Shown here: positions 27,572 to 39,080 of the stretch, in pieces
Position numbering within the stretch: the first letter of the stretch is position 1
Layout: each line of letters starts with the position of its first letter
Origin: Brasenia schreberi
Lineage: Eukaryota > Streptophyta > Magnoliopsida > Nymphaeales > Cabombaceae
Length of the DNA stretch: 64,000 bases
Direction of reading: 5' to 3'
Assembly: GCA_036023115.1 (NCBI GenBank)
Contig: JAYKKT010000089.1
Span: 8,199,501-8,263,500 of the forward strand
Notes under the pieces: model-generated
The model's database searches: none
The model's input: the letters and a program-made list of their open reading frames with translations, nothing else
What the model was told of the DNA's origin: nothing
Position numbers and translations under genes: made by a program

Positions 27572-27660
27572 CGAAACTCAGAGTGTTAGCTCACCTAGAA
27601 AGGATTCGGCTAACAAAGGTCATGAGTTCGACACTCGGGACATGCTTCTGGCTTCAGCTT
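27572..27660 (+). mobile_element. tRNA-derived SINE copy, partial
   Basis: GTTAGCTCACCTAG (box A-like) is followed by AAAGGTCATGAGTTCGACACTCGGG (box B) and CATGCTTCTGGCTTCAGC. The tail seen in other copies is missing. Confidence 0.5.
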
Positions 27661-27733
27661 CGGCCATCCAAATCCGTAGCTTAATGGGTAGATTCATGAG
27701 CCTTCAATGTCATGGTAGTCTAATGACCTCGGT

Positions 27734-27911
27734 CAGTAATGGATCTACATTGAGCTGAGGTGGGATGTACACCCACCTGAAATTTTGAAAATCAAATTAA
27801 AGTCTATAGCCCATGGTAAGATTCATAGGCTATAATATATAGTTCACCCCACCCGAAACCATTCAAGGGACTATTTGCCCTACCCCAAAAGAGTTTCTAG
27901 ATCCCCCACTG
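27734..27911. mobile_element. hAT-like MITE, most complete copy (178 bp)
   Basis: Terminal inverted repeats are CAGTAATGGATCTA at the left and TAGATCCCCCACTG at the right (complement CAGTGGGGGATCTA). CAG-starting ends of this kind are typical of hAT-type elements. Internal motifs TTAAAGTCTATAGCCCATGG and ATAGGCTATAATATAT recur on the minus strand of the copy at 61628-61737, and the right half recurs at 21188-21299. It has no coding capacity. A clean 8-bp target duplication was not seen. Confidence 0.7.
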
Positions 27912-28580
27912 CTCATAGGGCTTATACTCGCTTCCGTGTAAGCATGGATCCGACACCCATAAGAACCGAACCTTAACTACCAAATCCAAGAGAGAGCCCG
28001 TTTTCTCTAGGCCGAAGCCAACAAGTCCTAATTTCTTGTTACATTATCCTAACAATGCCTACTTGAATCTAGGAGAGATTTGATTGATTTCAAACTTTGG
28101 TCCTTCTTATAATAACACCCATTATTCTCATGATCTACACGAAGGTCGATCGGGAATAATACTGCCATAACCCATGCAACTTCGATATACGACCTTTGGC
28201 TCGTATATCCTATAGTCATTTGCTTGATATGCACGTATTCTACGACGTAGAAACTTAACCATGACCAACCCTTGAGCCAAGCAGCTGGGTTCATTACCAG
28301 GCACCTTTATTTTCCATTGACATAAGGACTAAGAACTCGGATCTCTATTGAGTGAGTTCTGCTTTTTTGATCGGCAAGGGTGTTAATGTGAACACTGCAG
28401 CCCGCACTTATAGTGTGGTAAAGTGGCACAGTGTAAGGTGCGCACGATAGGAAATGGTGCACTCTCATTCATGGTACTTCAAGATGAATCGTGTCAAATC
28501 CCACTAGAGAATAAGATAAGAAGGTCCTTATAGTAGCATGCATATGCCTTGCCTACTTTGGTGCAAATAGAATGTTGAAC
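27912..28580. other. intergenic, no gene seen
   Basis: No coding signature and no recognised repeat. Confidence 0.4.
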
Positions 28581-28811
28581 TAGACTTGACCCGTTCCGGT
28601 TTTCCTGGATCCGAGAAACGGAACCGAACCAGTTCTGGTTTGAGTCCTAAACCACACAGAAACGAAAAAACTTTGAAATTAGAAAAAAATAGAAAGATAT
28701 GAAACCTGTGGTTCCAATTCTGATTCGTTAGAAGGTGGAATCACAACAAAACCGAGTGGTATCCAGTTATGGTTGGATACTGTCAGGTTGGTTTCAAACC
28801 GGACATGTCTA
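28581..28811. mobile_element. TAGACATG-family inverted-repeat element (231 bp)
   Basis: Left end TAGACTTGACCCGTTCCGG, right end GGTTTCAAACCGGACATGTCTA; the complement of the right end begins TAGACATGTCCGGTTTGAAACC. The core GGTTTGAGTCCTAAACCA is followed by an A-rich middle, as in the copies at 41645, 43499 and 57835. Non-coding. Confidence 0.65.
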
Positions 28812-29177
28812 CGTAAAACATAGTTGCAGGTAGAGGCGACCAGTCGATGCCGGAACTAGACAGTTCAACTAGACCGGAACTGCCATGAGAACTAGCCAGA
28901 TCCAGAACACAGGTCCTTATACATCTTAGTCCGGTTATTGGAAAACCAAACCGAAACTGACAGTCCAACCAAGGATTCGAAGTCTGGTTTTCGACTCGGT
29001 TTCACCATTGTAGCCGAGAATGGAACTGATTCATTCTAGTGGTTAACCAAATGTGACCTAAAAAGTGAGGTTTCCATTTGGAAGCGACCGACCATCAACC
29101 AAATTAATTAAGTGATTTATGTATATATCCCCTTAAAACCCACGCTGTGTATGGCCCTCTTATAGTGAATCCAATCG

Positions 29178-29341
29178 CTTGGTTGGTTCAAGTGGTTCAG
29201 CACTTGTTTCTCATAAGCATGGTTTTGAGTTCGAATCTCGTGAATGGAGAAAGCCAGCAATGGAGAAGCTTCACCCTCATAGTTGGCTGACCCGACTCGA
29301 AGCACCAGATCAGTCGGTCCCATGAATTAAACGAAAAAAAA
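29178..29341 (+). mobile_element. tRNA-derived SINE, clear pol III boxes
   Basis: GGTTGGTTCAAGTGGTTCAG (box A) and GAGTTCGAATCTCG (box B) lie 31 bp apart, close to tRNA spacing. A body of about 95 bp follows and ends in GAAAAAAAA. It differs from the TGTACCAAAA-tailed family in body and tail, so it is probably a second SINE family. Confidence 0.6.
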
Positions 29342-29574
29342 GGATCCTTTTGTCAAAACTTTTCTTAATTAGGATGATTTTCTTTCAAAGCAACAACCTA
29401 ACAGGAGAAATTGATAGAAGGCTCACCACTCTGATTAAGCCAATTACATATAGACAGAAATCATACATTTTGTTGCACAAGATGTGTATAAAGAGGGGTT
29501 TATATGCAAATATCTTACAATAATTTATGTTTTTGGCTTGCATTGTGAAGCAAGCAATCCTATGCTCTTTTTGA

Positions 29575-29838
29575 CAAGAGGCGGTTCTGGGTCCGGAGCG
29601 ATCAGTCAATATTGAAGTGCCCGACCCATTCAAATTTTGAAAAGAGAACAGAAAACTATAGACCACGGTTGAATTATATGCATGTAACAGATCTACATAG
29701 AGCCGAGGTCCAGAAATTCTAAAATCCAAAAGAAAAACTATACTTATGTTCGATATTGTGAGCTTGAAACATACTTGGCCCAGCCTGAACGGTTCCGTGG
29801 TCTATTCACCCCCATCCTTCAAGAATTTCTAGATCCAA
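29575..29838 (+). mobile_element. diverged hAT-like MITE sequence, two partial copies
   Basis: 29604-29680 resembles the middle of the element at 27734 (CATTCAAATTTTGAAAA, ACTATAGACCACGG). 29683-29838 resembles its left end (ACAGATCTACATAGAGCCGAGGT) and its right half (ending AGAATTTCTAGATCC). The order suggests a head-to-tail or rearranged pair. Confidence 0.45.
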
Positions 29839-30574
29839 AATTGATTATATGTGAGCCATCATATATAATCCTCCCCGGAACACCCCAAGGGGTCGGTTGG
29901 ACTGGAACTTTTAGTGTCTGGTACTTCAAGTATCGGTTTCACGATTAACGCGAATGAAGATTTAAAGTATCAAAAACTCCCTGCCATGTAGAATCCACAA
30001 TTTAATATAAGTGGAAACGATCCTATTTTTTCTCCAAACCCGTTTAACTCTCGAATCGTTTCGAAACTATGTGGTATCTTCATGCTGTGGAAAACACAAA
30101 AATGCTAGACCAAATGAAACTTTGTCTCCAAGAGACACAGGGTTCCAGGCCTAAAAGCTCCATGAGTTCCTAAGTTCCATGACGCAAATGGGACGGAACG
30201 AACTTATAGATTGGCCACTGATCGGGATGATCATAAATGGCGATGACGTACAGTTGTACCTCACGAACCGTCCATCTCACACTGATTCATCCTTGAATGT
30301 TCTCATCCGCCATTGATTGATGTACTGATCATGGCTTTACAACCGTCCACCAAACTTTGAGATAAGGAAAATAAACGATCTAGCCGGTTTGTATCACGAT
30401 GCATCACAACCGTCCATCTCGCATTGGGATAGCCCTTAAGATTTGTCCTTTAGGCCCTCCCCATGTGGTGTGCGGGTCCCATTGTCCCTTCCCTTCATGT
30501 GAAACTCGTTCAATACAAAATTGCCACTCATTATTGTAACCAAAGACTACTGTCGAAGGGATTTCTTTTCTTTT
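29839..30574. other. intergenic, no gene seen
   Basis: A pair of similar short phrases, ACCGTCCATCTC near 30267 and 30410, is the only internal structure noted. Confidence 0.4.
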
Positions 30575-30725
30575 TCGTTTGAAGGGCATGGGTTCGATAC
30601 TCGATGCGTGCATCTTGCTTGTGCCTCCCGTTGTACCAAAAGAAGATCCCACTGGACATGCATGCATCCTGTATCGAACTCGTGGCCTTCGACTTGAAGT
30701 TTCTTGCTAGTGACATCGAACCGAG
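30575..30725. mobile_element. inverted pair of SINE copies
   Basis: 30575-30650 (plus) has GGGCATGGGTTCGATACTCG, GCGTGCATCTTGC and CCCGTTGTACCAAAAG. 30655-30725 (minus) has, on its own strand, CTAGCAAGAAACTTCAAG, GGCCACGAGTTCGATAC and GATGCATGCATG. Two members of the TGTACCAAAA-tailed family thus meet tail to tail. Confidence 0.55.
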
Positions 30726-31690
30726 TTACTTATAGGATCCGTCACACGGACACTTTGTTTCCATTTGAGTCATGCCCCCTTTACATGTTATTTCGTAACA
30801 TGTTTCTCGTGTCATTGTAAGTGTCCCTGTGTCATCCATCACGTATGGACTACCCATGATCTATCGGTGGACTCACAAGCTATGGTCATGGTTTGATGTT
30901 GGGGTATGCATATGGTTTCGGCCTACCCGAAAAAAGACATGTTTCTCGTAATGAATTGCTTGAAAATCAAGTCGCTCCAACAGCATTATAATGGTGGAAG
31001 AGGGTCCTTTTTACTGTTAGGTTGGTGGTCAAAGGTTCGATAATCAGGTGTGACCCTCTTGAACTGGTGTGTGACCTAACATAATTCTTGGAGTGGAGCT
31101 TCCCCTATAATTAGTTTGAGGTAAATTGACAAAGCTACTTTCAGTCCCACGATTTTGGTTTCATCATGATATTGAACCAGAACCAAATTGGCCTAATTTT
31201 ATCTAAATACATAATGTTTTTCGGTATATTTTATTATATATTTTTAATATCAATAGTGAAGATTTAAACTTAAAATATATTCATACTTTATACTTCACAT
31301 TTAAAGCTTTATATTAAATATAAAATTATTCAAAATTCTTTTTGATTTTGAAAGATCGAATAATGATAATATTTATAAAAATTATGTACAATATATATTT
31401 GAGTCTCTCTATATATATATTGTCTTAGTTTTGCAATTTTAAACTGGTTATATCATCAAATTTAAGTCATCTGACAGTATCTAATTTTCGGTTTCGGCCT
31501 CAAACTGTGTGGAGCCAGCCCTGGTTGGGTACCCCGGCGAGGAACTCTCGGGTAAGTAAAAGCTTTTCTCCGGAGCCGATGAAGAAAGAAGCTGAGCGCC
31601 AAAGCAGAGCCGGCTTCTTCGTGAGGCTTCTTTTGTCTGTAATAATAATTGGAAGAGTTGTAACTTTGTCTTAGAAAAAGATAAAAGAAA
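30726..31690. other. intergenic upstream of the HIPP gene
   Basis: No gene recognised. An AT-rich patch lies at about 31190-31470; a box B-like phrase (AAGGTTCGATAATC) near 31030 is too weak to call a SINE. Confidence 0.4.
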
Positions 31691-31775
31691 GTGACGTGTT
31701 GTGAAAGCAGAGAAGGTAAAATTAACACCGAATGTGCTTTTCATCAATTAACAAACGGTAAAGAGAAATCCAAAA

Positions 31776-31810
<35 letters not shown>

Positions 31811-32045
31811 CACATACACACAGACGTGCAAACTAAAATAGATATTTTTTTTAACAAGTACCGCCTTCAACTACTCTCTTCCTACTGAAAATCACCACGT
31901 CTCTCTCTCTTACAACCGCCTCTTAAAGATGGCCCTGTGCCTGGTTTTGTGTTATTAGTCCCCCTCCCTCCCTCCTCTCTCTCTCTCACTCGCTGTGATC
32001 TGTAACCTCTGTTTGGGTCTCCTTGTTCCATTGTGAGTGAAAAGA
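31691..32045 (+). promoter_or_regulatory. proximal promoter and 5' leader region of the HIPP gene
   Basis: The 355 bp before the start codon carry several pyrimidine tracts: CT then CA repeats at about 31772-31825, CTCTCTCT at about 31901-31910, and CCCTCCCTCCCTCCTCTCTC at about 31962-31985. CT-rich patches near the transcription start are common in plant promoters and leaders. No convincing TATA box was picked out; the transcription start is unknown. Confidence 0.4.
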
Positions 32046-34065
32046 ATGAGTAAAGAGGAATTCTTGAAGATACAGGTACTTTTGCATCACTTCTCTTAAA
32101 AAGCCCAAGATCTTTCAGATATTCGCGCTCTGATTTCCTGACTCGCCGTTTTGCTGTTTTCGCCATGAATTTGTTCTCACATGATGCAATTGGATTGTTC
32201 TCATGCCAAATCTGGTTTCTCTTATAACTACGCTGTATCTCTCTTCAGACATGCGTGCTCAAAGTGAATATTCACTGTGATGGATGCAAGCACAAGGTCA
32301 AGAAGCTTCTCCAGAAGATAGATGGTGAGTACCATTCACCAAAAGCTTCACAAATTTCTCCTTTTTGGTTGATTTATCGCTCAAGTCCAAGGGGATGTTC
32401 AGCACCACCCATCAAAAGCTCTACAAATCTCTTTTGGTTGTTTCATCACTTACTCAGATGAATGTGTAGTGTAACATTCATCAAAAACTTTACAAATCTC
32501 TCTCTTTTTGTGTCATAACTCAAGCCGAGAAAAATCTCTACTCCCACCGCAAATTTCTCTTTTCTATTCCATTTCACAAAATCTACTTGACACCATGTTC
32601 ATTTTCTTTTCTTGTGGTTTCAGCATGTTCTTAGCTTAGCACCTTTGCTATTATATGTGTCTCTTCTTGTTTTCTTACTAAGAGAAAATGCATTCATTTT
32701 TTTGTTGGTGTTGATTTCTCAGGGGTCTACACAACCACCATAGATGCGGAACAAGGAAAGGTAACGGTTTCAGGAAATGTAGATCCAGCAACTCTGATCA
32801 AGAAGCTGGCAAAATCAGGAAAGCATGCGGAATTGTGGGGTCAACCAAAGGCAAACCAATTAAACGCCCAATTCCAGAAATTGCAGCTAGACAACGTCAA
32901 GAATCAAAAGGATGCCAAATCTCAAAACCAAAAGGGTGGCTCTAAGGATCAGAAAGGAAATCCACAGCAGCAGCAGCAACAGCAACAGCAGCAACAACAG
33001 CTTCAGCAACATCACCAGCAGCTTCTCCAGCAACAGCAGCTGCTTCAACAACAACAGCTGCTCCAGCAGCAGCAGCAAATGGCCAAAGGCCTCAAAGATA
33101 TGAAATTTTTCCCTCAGTTCAAAGACATGAAGCTCCCCGTCAAAGAAGCCCCCAAATCTGTGAAGTTCACTGTGCCAGAGGACGATGATTCATGTTACGA
33201 TGATGAAGATGATGATTATGATGAGGATGATGAGTTTGATGAAATGGACGACGATGATATAGATGAGTTCCAGAAAATGCCTCCTATGAAGCAACCTATC
33301 AAAGGCGCTCATTTTGATGCTAAAAATGGGGCTCAGATGATGAACAACATGAATCAAAACAATGGGAAGAAAGGAGGAGATAACGGTAAAAAGGGCGGTA
33401 CAGGAGATGCTGCAAATGCACAGAACAAGGGTGGGAACTTCGACGGTAAAATGGTTAACGGTGGGGGTAAAAAGGGCGGTGGCAACAATCCTGAACAAGG
33501 CAGCGGTGGTAAAAACGGTGGTCTTGTTGATGTAAAAGTCGCTGGTGGTAATGGTGGTAGTGATAGTAATGACAAGAATAAGATGCCGAATGGTAGCGGT
33601 GGGAAACCGGCCGGCGGTAATAATGGAGGTAAGAAGGGCGGTAAAAACGAGAGTAGTAATCACCCAATGGTCTCCATGAACGGTGGTTTTCGTAATATTC
33701 CGGTCACCGCCGGTGGGGGTGGCCACCCCAGCGGTGTTGGTATGCCGACCATGGGCGGCGCTGGTGGCGGTGGCCATCTGAGCGGCTTTCCTGCCGGCAA
33801 CGGAGTTCCGGCAGCAATGAACGCCGGTGGTTTCCTTCAGGGAGCGACGCCGGAATCTTTGGCCGGAAACCCGTACTACCAACAATACTTGGCAATGATG
33901 AACAACCGGCAGCAGGTAGCTGCTGCGAACGAACGGTATCTTCAGATGGCTTACAGCAGACCTCCGGCCCCCGCCTACGCCTACCAGCCACCGCCGTCCG
34001 AGTCGACCGAGTACGCAACTCATTTCTTCAGCGACGAGAACACCAGTAGCTGCTCCATCATGTGA
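32046..34065 (+). CDS. heavy metal-associated isoprenylated plant protein (HIPP), complete
   Basis: Three exons, 32046-32075, 32249-32324 and 32723-34065, with GT-AG introns 32076-32248 and 32325-32722, give a 482-residue protein starting [10 protein letters not shown]. The HMA domain spans residues 11-74 ([18 protein letters not shown], then [24 protein letters not shown]), with metal-binding Cys20 and Cys23. Next come a Gln/Leu-rich tract (117-154), an acidic Asp/Glu tract (188-218), a long Gly/Asn/Lys-rich low-complexity region (about 230-330), a Gly/Pro/Ala-rich part, and a C-terminal CaaX box, Cys479-Ser-Ile-Met482, predicted to be prenylated. The first intron falls before the HMA core and the second within it, as in other HIPPs I know. 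HIPPs bind metals and are linked to metal detoxification, stress and pathogen responses; the partner here is unknown. The start is the first ATG in a frame that splices cleanly, and [16 protein letters not shown] is a family-typical start. The closest Arabidopsis group is probably the large Gly-rich HIPP32-34-like type, from memory only. Confidence 0.93.
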
Positions 34066-35173
34066 CGAACCGGCCGGCCGACTCGGTTGAGGACGCGGTT
34101 CGTGATGATGATGCTTTTAGCATGAAGAAAGCAGGCAGGAATTGGTCTGTTTGGGCAAATGGGTTTCCTTTTCCTTTTCTTTAATCTTTAGCTGGGGTTG
34201 GAGTAATTTTTATTATTACCAAGTATATCAATGTTAATACTTATATAGAAATAGATGTTGAAGTACTGGTTTAATATATGTTCCTCTCTTTATCTTTTTC
34301 TTTTATGAACATTTTTTCTTTCTTTAGGGCAAGGTTTAGAGTCGTGGGGACTCTTTCAGGTTCTCTTTTAAGGCCTGAAAGTATATGGTATATGTGTCTA
34401 TATCGATTACTATAATAAGAAATAATGAAGTTGGCTTCGAGCCATATTGGTATATGTCATTTTTGTCTATATCGATTAGTATACGAGTACAAAAATACAT
34501 ATATGTACAAAGGTGCAACCTTCGCTGTCGATGGCTAATGGGGTCATTAGTTGATTCCAACCCTTTCTTAGCGAAGAAATCCACTTTGTTTTGCGTCTTT
34601 CAGTCGAATATGGTGCGGGACGCCTCTTAGTTTCCAAAGAACAACTGAAATTCGATTGGTTTCGCAGACCATAAATCGGAAGTTGAAGCAAGAGTGGGTG
34701 AAGTTCAACAATTAGTGAGGTTGGTCTCGACACACTGACGATGGAAATTCTCAATAGTTGCGTTCATAAACACACATTTAATTACAGGACGGGAAGATTG
34801 TTATTGGTGGTCCTCGCCCACATAAATAAACAATTAACAAGTACCATTTCCATAAAGCATACAGTAAGAAGCTGTATACTGAATTAAGAAATGCTACCAC
34901 CACATTCAATGCTGACAGAAGAACCCATTGGAACTTTGTATCAATTCTTAAAACCTATTATGAGTTGTAAGACGGCGACCGGGTCGAGAAACGAAACACG
35001 AAGTATATATGATGAGCTCGAGGCTGAACAATGTGGGGAGTTTCAAAAGAAATGAAGCAACTTGGCTGCAACCATGGAGCAACCTCACCTAACAGGCTAT
35101 ATCACAAGACGCCAACTGCAAGCTGGTAGCTCCTGTACGCGATTCATATGTCACGTGGATTGGGACTTGTAGA
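34066..35173. other. 3' flank of HIPP and intergenic
   Basis: Sequence just after the stop is likely 3' UTR, with T-rich stretches at about 34155-34330, but no poly(A) site can be fixed. A TCTATATCGATTA phrase occurs twice (about 34397 and 34467, 70 bp apart) in similar surroundings. No gene. Confidence 0.4.
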
Positions 35174-35545
35174 TGTTACATTTGATTTAGATTTAATTAG
35201 TTTTAGAGTTATTTGGATTTTATTGGATTTATTGGAGTCATTTGGATCATAGTTCAAGTAGTATATTTAAATCCCAATTGTCTTAAGATTGATATTATTG
35301 TGACGGTGACATATTTGATGTGTCACATGTGATGGTCTTCTTAGACACCTTATCTTGTCAGGTATTTTACCTCTTAATCTATATAAAGTTGTTGGTCTTT
35401 ATTGTACCAAAAAAATTTAATTTGAGAGTTTTCTTGTTGTTTTTGGTTGAGAGAGAGAATAGAATCAGTCACGAGGGAGACGAAACCGGTGGATGCGGAC
35501 GTGAAATATGTTTTCCGACTAGTTGTTATCAGAGGCAATTAGACA
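35174..35545 (+). repeat. LTR-like relic with a primer-binding-site-like end
   Basis: It begins TGTTACATTTG, has a TATA-like ATCTATATAAAG at about 35377, and is followed at about 35522-35535 by GTTGTTATCAGAGG, close to the TGGTATCAGAGC site complementary to initiator tRNA-Met used by many plant LTR elements. No gag follows that I can read, and no second LTR was found. It may be the 5' end of a lost element. Confidence 0.35.
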
Positions 35546-36290
35546 ACCCTGTCATGAGGCTAACTCGTGTCGCTTTCATGAGTTTTCGAGTTGGCCGGAG
35601 TCCGGCTCATGGCTGCCAACTTACATTTGCTTTCAGCTAGATTCTACTAGCCTTCACCTCAAATACATTCACTTTTCATCGTCAACTTGGAATCAATTAT
35701 ATCTAGGTTCCTCAAGCGAATTTAACGAAGATCTTCTTTTCCTGTTCTAAAACCAGTAGACATGGAGACGGCCCAACCAAAACCAACAATTTTCTCATAG
35801 TAAGTGCGGCTCACATACACAGATCCTTAGCTGTGATTGGTCTCGATAGTGTCACTCTAAAATAGTGTGGCACTAAAAACAATCATATTCTATGGAGAAG
35901 ATAAGATCTTCCAACAATCGTATTCGATGGAGATGATAACACCTTTTATCTTTATCTTATGAAGCAATCACAGGTATATTAAATTCTATTATTTAATTTT
36001 CCTTACATGATTTGCTCTTTAATTATATAAAACTTGTTAATATATAAGAATGACAGGGTACTTCTTGTGTATACACTCTCAAACGGTAATAGTTCGATTG
36101 TCGTTGATTGATGATTAAAAACAACACCAATAAAACATCGGTTTTTGACAGATAAAGTCTCACTATGTAATAAGTTGGCATCATCTTTCATTACAGAAAA
36201 TGATTCGATAGTGATACTTCCAAAGCATATATCTCGGTACAATACAAAACGGCAACAACAATGTCATTTTTGTCACATGAACAGTGCTCG

Positions 36291-36291
<1 letters not shown>

Positions 36292-36328
<37 letters not shown>

Positions 36329-36329
36329 C
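36292..36329. repeat. compound (TA)n(GA)n microsatellite
   Basis: About 9 TA units then about 9 GA units. Confidence 0.95.
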
Positions 36330-36504
36330 TGTAAATGTTTATGGGACATGTGCTGCGTCTCAATCTGATGCATGGTTTGGTTGTAATCGGCAAAACTGTA
36401 GGTGGTCAAAAGCAAACTTACCCAGTTGAGGCGATTCCCTTGACCAACCAAATATTTAATTGCTTTGGAGGAACCGATCATTGGCAAGATGGGGTTAGCC
36501 AGAG

Positions 36505-36590
36505 TCCTACCCGGCATCACTACTGTTGGTGTCGAACTCATGACAGCCCTGTAGATGGGCTTGGTGTCGAACTCATGGCTTTCATCTTTT
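36505..36590 (-). mobile_element. SINE-like fragment with a duplicated box B
   Basis: On the minus strand, CATGAGTTCGACACC occurs twice, 36 bp apart, each like the box B of the SINE family above. This suggests two overlapping insertions or a small internal duplication. Box A was not recognised. Confidence 0.4.
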
Positions 36591-36633
36591 AAATTACAAT
36601 GTTACAAGTAGACAAGATCTGGTTTTTGTATAT

Positions 36634-36667
<34 letters not shown>

Positions 36668-36709
36668 ACAAAAACCAGATCTTGTCTACTTGTAACATGT
36701 AATTTAAAA
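36587..36709. repeat. near-perfect long hairpin with an AT core
   Basis: Left arm TTTTAAATTACAATGTTACA continues through AGTAGACAAGATCTGG to TTTTTGTATATATA. The right arm is its exact complement apart from one missing base (ACATGTAAT against ACATTGTAAT). The arms are about 48 bp and the centre is a TA/TG tract. There is no coding content. Confidence 0.9.
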
Positions 36710-36867
36710 TCTGTTAAAGATTTTAAAAAGAACGAACAACAATATTAGAATATTTATATCTTTGAAAAACAATGACAAAACCTAAGTTAACAGCAGTGGC
36801 AGTAGTTAGATCCAATCACTATATATATAATGCATTCTTTCGCATTAAAGCATTCAGGAAAAGGCCC

Positions 36868-36970
36868 TCAAGGTGGTAGCTCGCTGGCGTAAACTTGCAA
36901 GATGAAGGTTGTGAGTTCGATACTTGGGCGGTGTATACCTAGCTTCAGCCTCTCTTTCGTAACCCCAAAA
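36868..36970 (+). mobile_element. tRNA-derived SINE copy
   Basis: GGTGGTAGCTCGCTGG (box A-like), CTTGCAAGATGAAGG, TTGTGAGTTCGATACTTGGG (box B), GCTTCAGCCTCTC and a tail TAACCCCAAAAGAAAAA. The body matches the family at 3575; the tail differs (CGTAACCCC instead of TGTACC). Confidence 0.6.
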
Positions 36971-37011
36971 GAAAAACATCTTGGCAAACTCATGGCGCTG
37001 TTGGTGTTTGA

Positions 37012-37270
37012 GGACAGGTTTGGTTTGGTTCTAGGCTCAAGCTCGTACCTAACCAATATAATCGGATATTCATTAGGAGAAAACCAAACCTTGATAATTC
37101 ACAAAGTGAACCGAACCACACCAGTGGCTCCAGTATGGTTCGGGTAGAAGCCACAGTTCGTTACATTTTAACTTGCCAGTATAACACATTTTCATTGCTT
37201 CATATATAATCAATCACATAGGAAAACAATAAAAAATTGTTCACGTACCACCACTCAGAAACTATATCAA
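37012..37270 (+). repeat. dispersed repeat, copy 2 (partner at 16997-17290)
   Basis: It shares GGTTTGGTTCTAGGCTCAA, AACTTGCCAGTATA, ATATATAATCAATCACATAG and AGAAACTATAT with the partner copy, in the same order. Confidence 0.6.
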
Positions 37271-38154
37271 TAATTATATATATCTAAAAGCCAAATTCAT
37301 CAAAATGTGTGTGCAGGCGCACACACACACATGGTGTCCGTCTATTCATACTTGACTTTGGCATCAAGCGACAACGTGGACCTTTTCCTTCTGGGACTCA
37401 ATGTGGAAATGGATGTGCAGCCTTGTGTTGTAGTGCACAGATCAAAGCACAGAAAAGAGTGTGTTTGTGAACAGAGTGTTTGACTAAGAGGGTGGAACAA
37501 AGTCACATGGGCGAGGGTTGGCTCCTCGAGATGGGAGCTTGGCTCGAACCCACACGAGCCAGACCTCTCTCTCTCTCTCTCTTCCTTTTTCGTAATCCTA
37601 ACCAGTAAATCATGGGGATTCCAAATCTTCCCCCATTAAACTATTTAATTAATCATGAATCATAAGCATCAACTTCGAGTCCCTTCAAGAAATAAAAGAT
37701 TTCGAGTAGGGTGGACGAGTTCGGGTTGGTTAAATTCGTGTTTTTAAAAATAGGTCAACCTGAAAACCATTTAATTTCTCTCGTGTTAGAAGGACAAGAA
37801 CACACTCTTTCGCCTGCAATTCTTGTGTCTGGTCATGCTTTCAAGGTCATGCCAAAGAAGGTTATAACCCAAACACGAGAACCTTTTGTGATACTTTGGG
37901 TGGACACGGACACGCGAACGGGTTTTAGGGTCATCTTCATGTCCGGTTTTTCATATTGTGCATTGTATTACAAACCGTGAATTTGGGAGTTCTTTTTCTG
38001 AACATTAAACAAGGTAATTCAATTAATATCAAGTAAGTAATTAATGATCAATGCTCAAACAGTCCAACCACATTTCGAGTTTACCCACAAGACTTCTTTG
38101 TGTGTGTGTGTGTGTGTGTTACAAGAAGAGGCCTAATAAGCCTAACACACCCAC
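37271..38154. other. intergenic, no gene seen
   Basis: Short GT/CA runs at about 37301-37331 and 38098-38120 and a CT tract at 37565-37581. No recognised coding region. Confidence 0.4.
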
Positions 38155-38232
38155 ATGCACCCTCTTGGAGTCGAACTCCCCACCAGCAGCAATTGTGCTA
38201 GACGCCCTGCCATTGAGCTAACCCTCTGGGTG
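38155..38232 (-). mobile_element. tRNA-derived SINE head or tRNA pseudogene
   Basis: On the minus strand GGTTAGCTCAATGGCAGGGC (box A) and GGGGAGTTCGACTCC (box B) are separated by a plausible anticodon region. The flanks GCACCC and GGGTGC pair. A regular cloverleaf with a seven-base acceptor could not be drawn, so a functional tRNA is unlikely. Confidence 0.5.
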
Positions 38233-39049
38233 CGCTCCCACTGACCACTTCTAACCCAAACCGTTACAGAACCGGGCGGAATTGGGTTTCGTCAAAGTTT
38301 ATGGTTCCGATTTACCCGGAACCGGTCATGTCCACAAAAAGTCTTATCTTTTAATGAAGCACAAGTTTTTTAACTATTTTCTAAACAAATATTTCTATTG
38401 AAATTAATCACCAAAGAAAGTCGGCACAGTGACAGGGGCTGCTAGATGGACGGTAACGAGCTCAAAGTACTTGAACGCTATTCTTTAGCGCAAGCCGATT
38501 AAGCCCTAGGGTTTTAGATCCCCAAAAGAATGAAATAATTTTAGAGAGCAACTTGTTGGGGTTTGATGCGGAACCCGAGTAAGGTACCAATATAAAATAT
38601 CTTCATTTTTTTGGGATGTGTAGAGATATTATTTAAATCATTTTCCATCTATTATAATCTTGATTCATTATAGACTGGACTTTTGCTCTGAGGCCGTCGT
38701 ATAGACAAGGACCCCTCCTTCTGAATCAGGTAAGTCTTGTCTTGTGTTTTGTTTGATTGTTTGTACATTCTGGACACAGTTGTCCTTCCGAGACTCTGTA
38801 CATGACGGATCAAACACAAAATTTTGTAGCAAAGACCCCTCGATCTTGCATAAAAATCTCCACTGTTTTGAATGATATAATCAAAAGTAAAGATTTGAAT
38901 TAAAAATTAAACAAGTATAATTATGTTTTGTATATTAAATTCTTTTCTTTTATAATTTCAACCATACATCTCCACGATTGAAGAATGGGGATATTTGTGT
39001 AATATTAGGCACTGTAAAACGTCATGATCTTATAACTACTTCAAATATA

Positions 39050-39080
<31 letters not shown>

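Noticed and set aside
33190..34023. 277-codon open frame on the minus strand opposite the HIPP third exon
   Set aside because: It is the shadow of the low-complexity HIPP coding strand; the spliced plus-strand gene explains the region.
38155..38232. Possible functional tRNA on the minus strand
   Set aside because: Box A and B are good, but a seven-base acceptor stem and complete T-stem cannot be formed; reported as SINE head or pseudogene.
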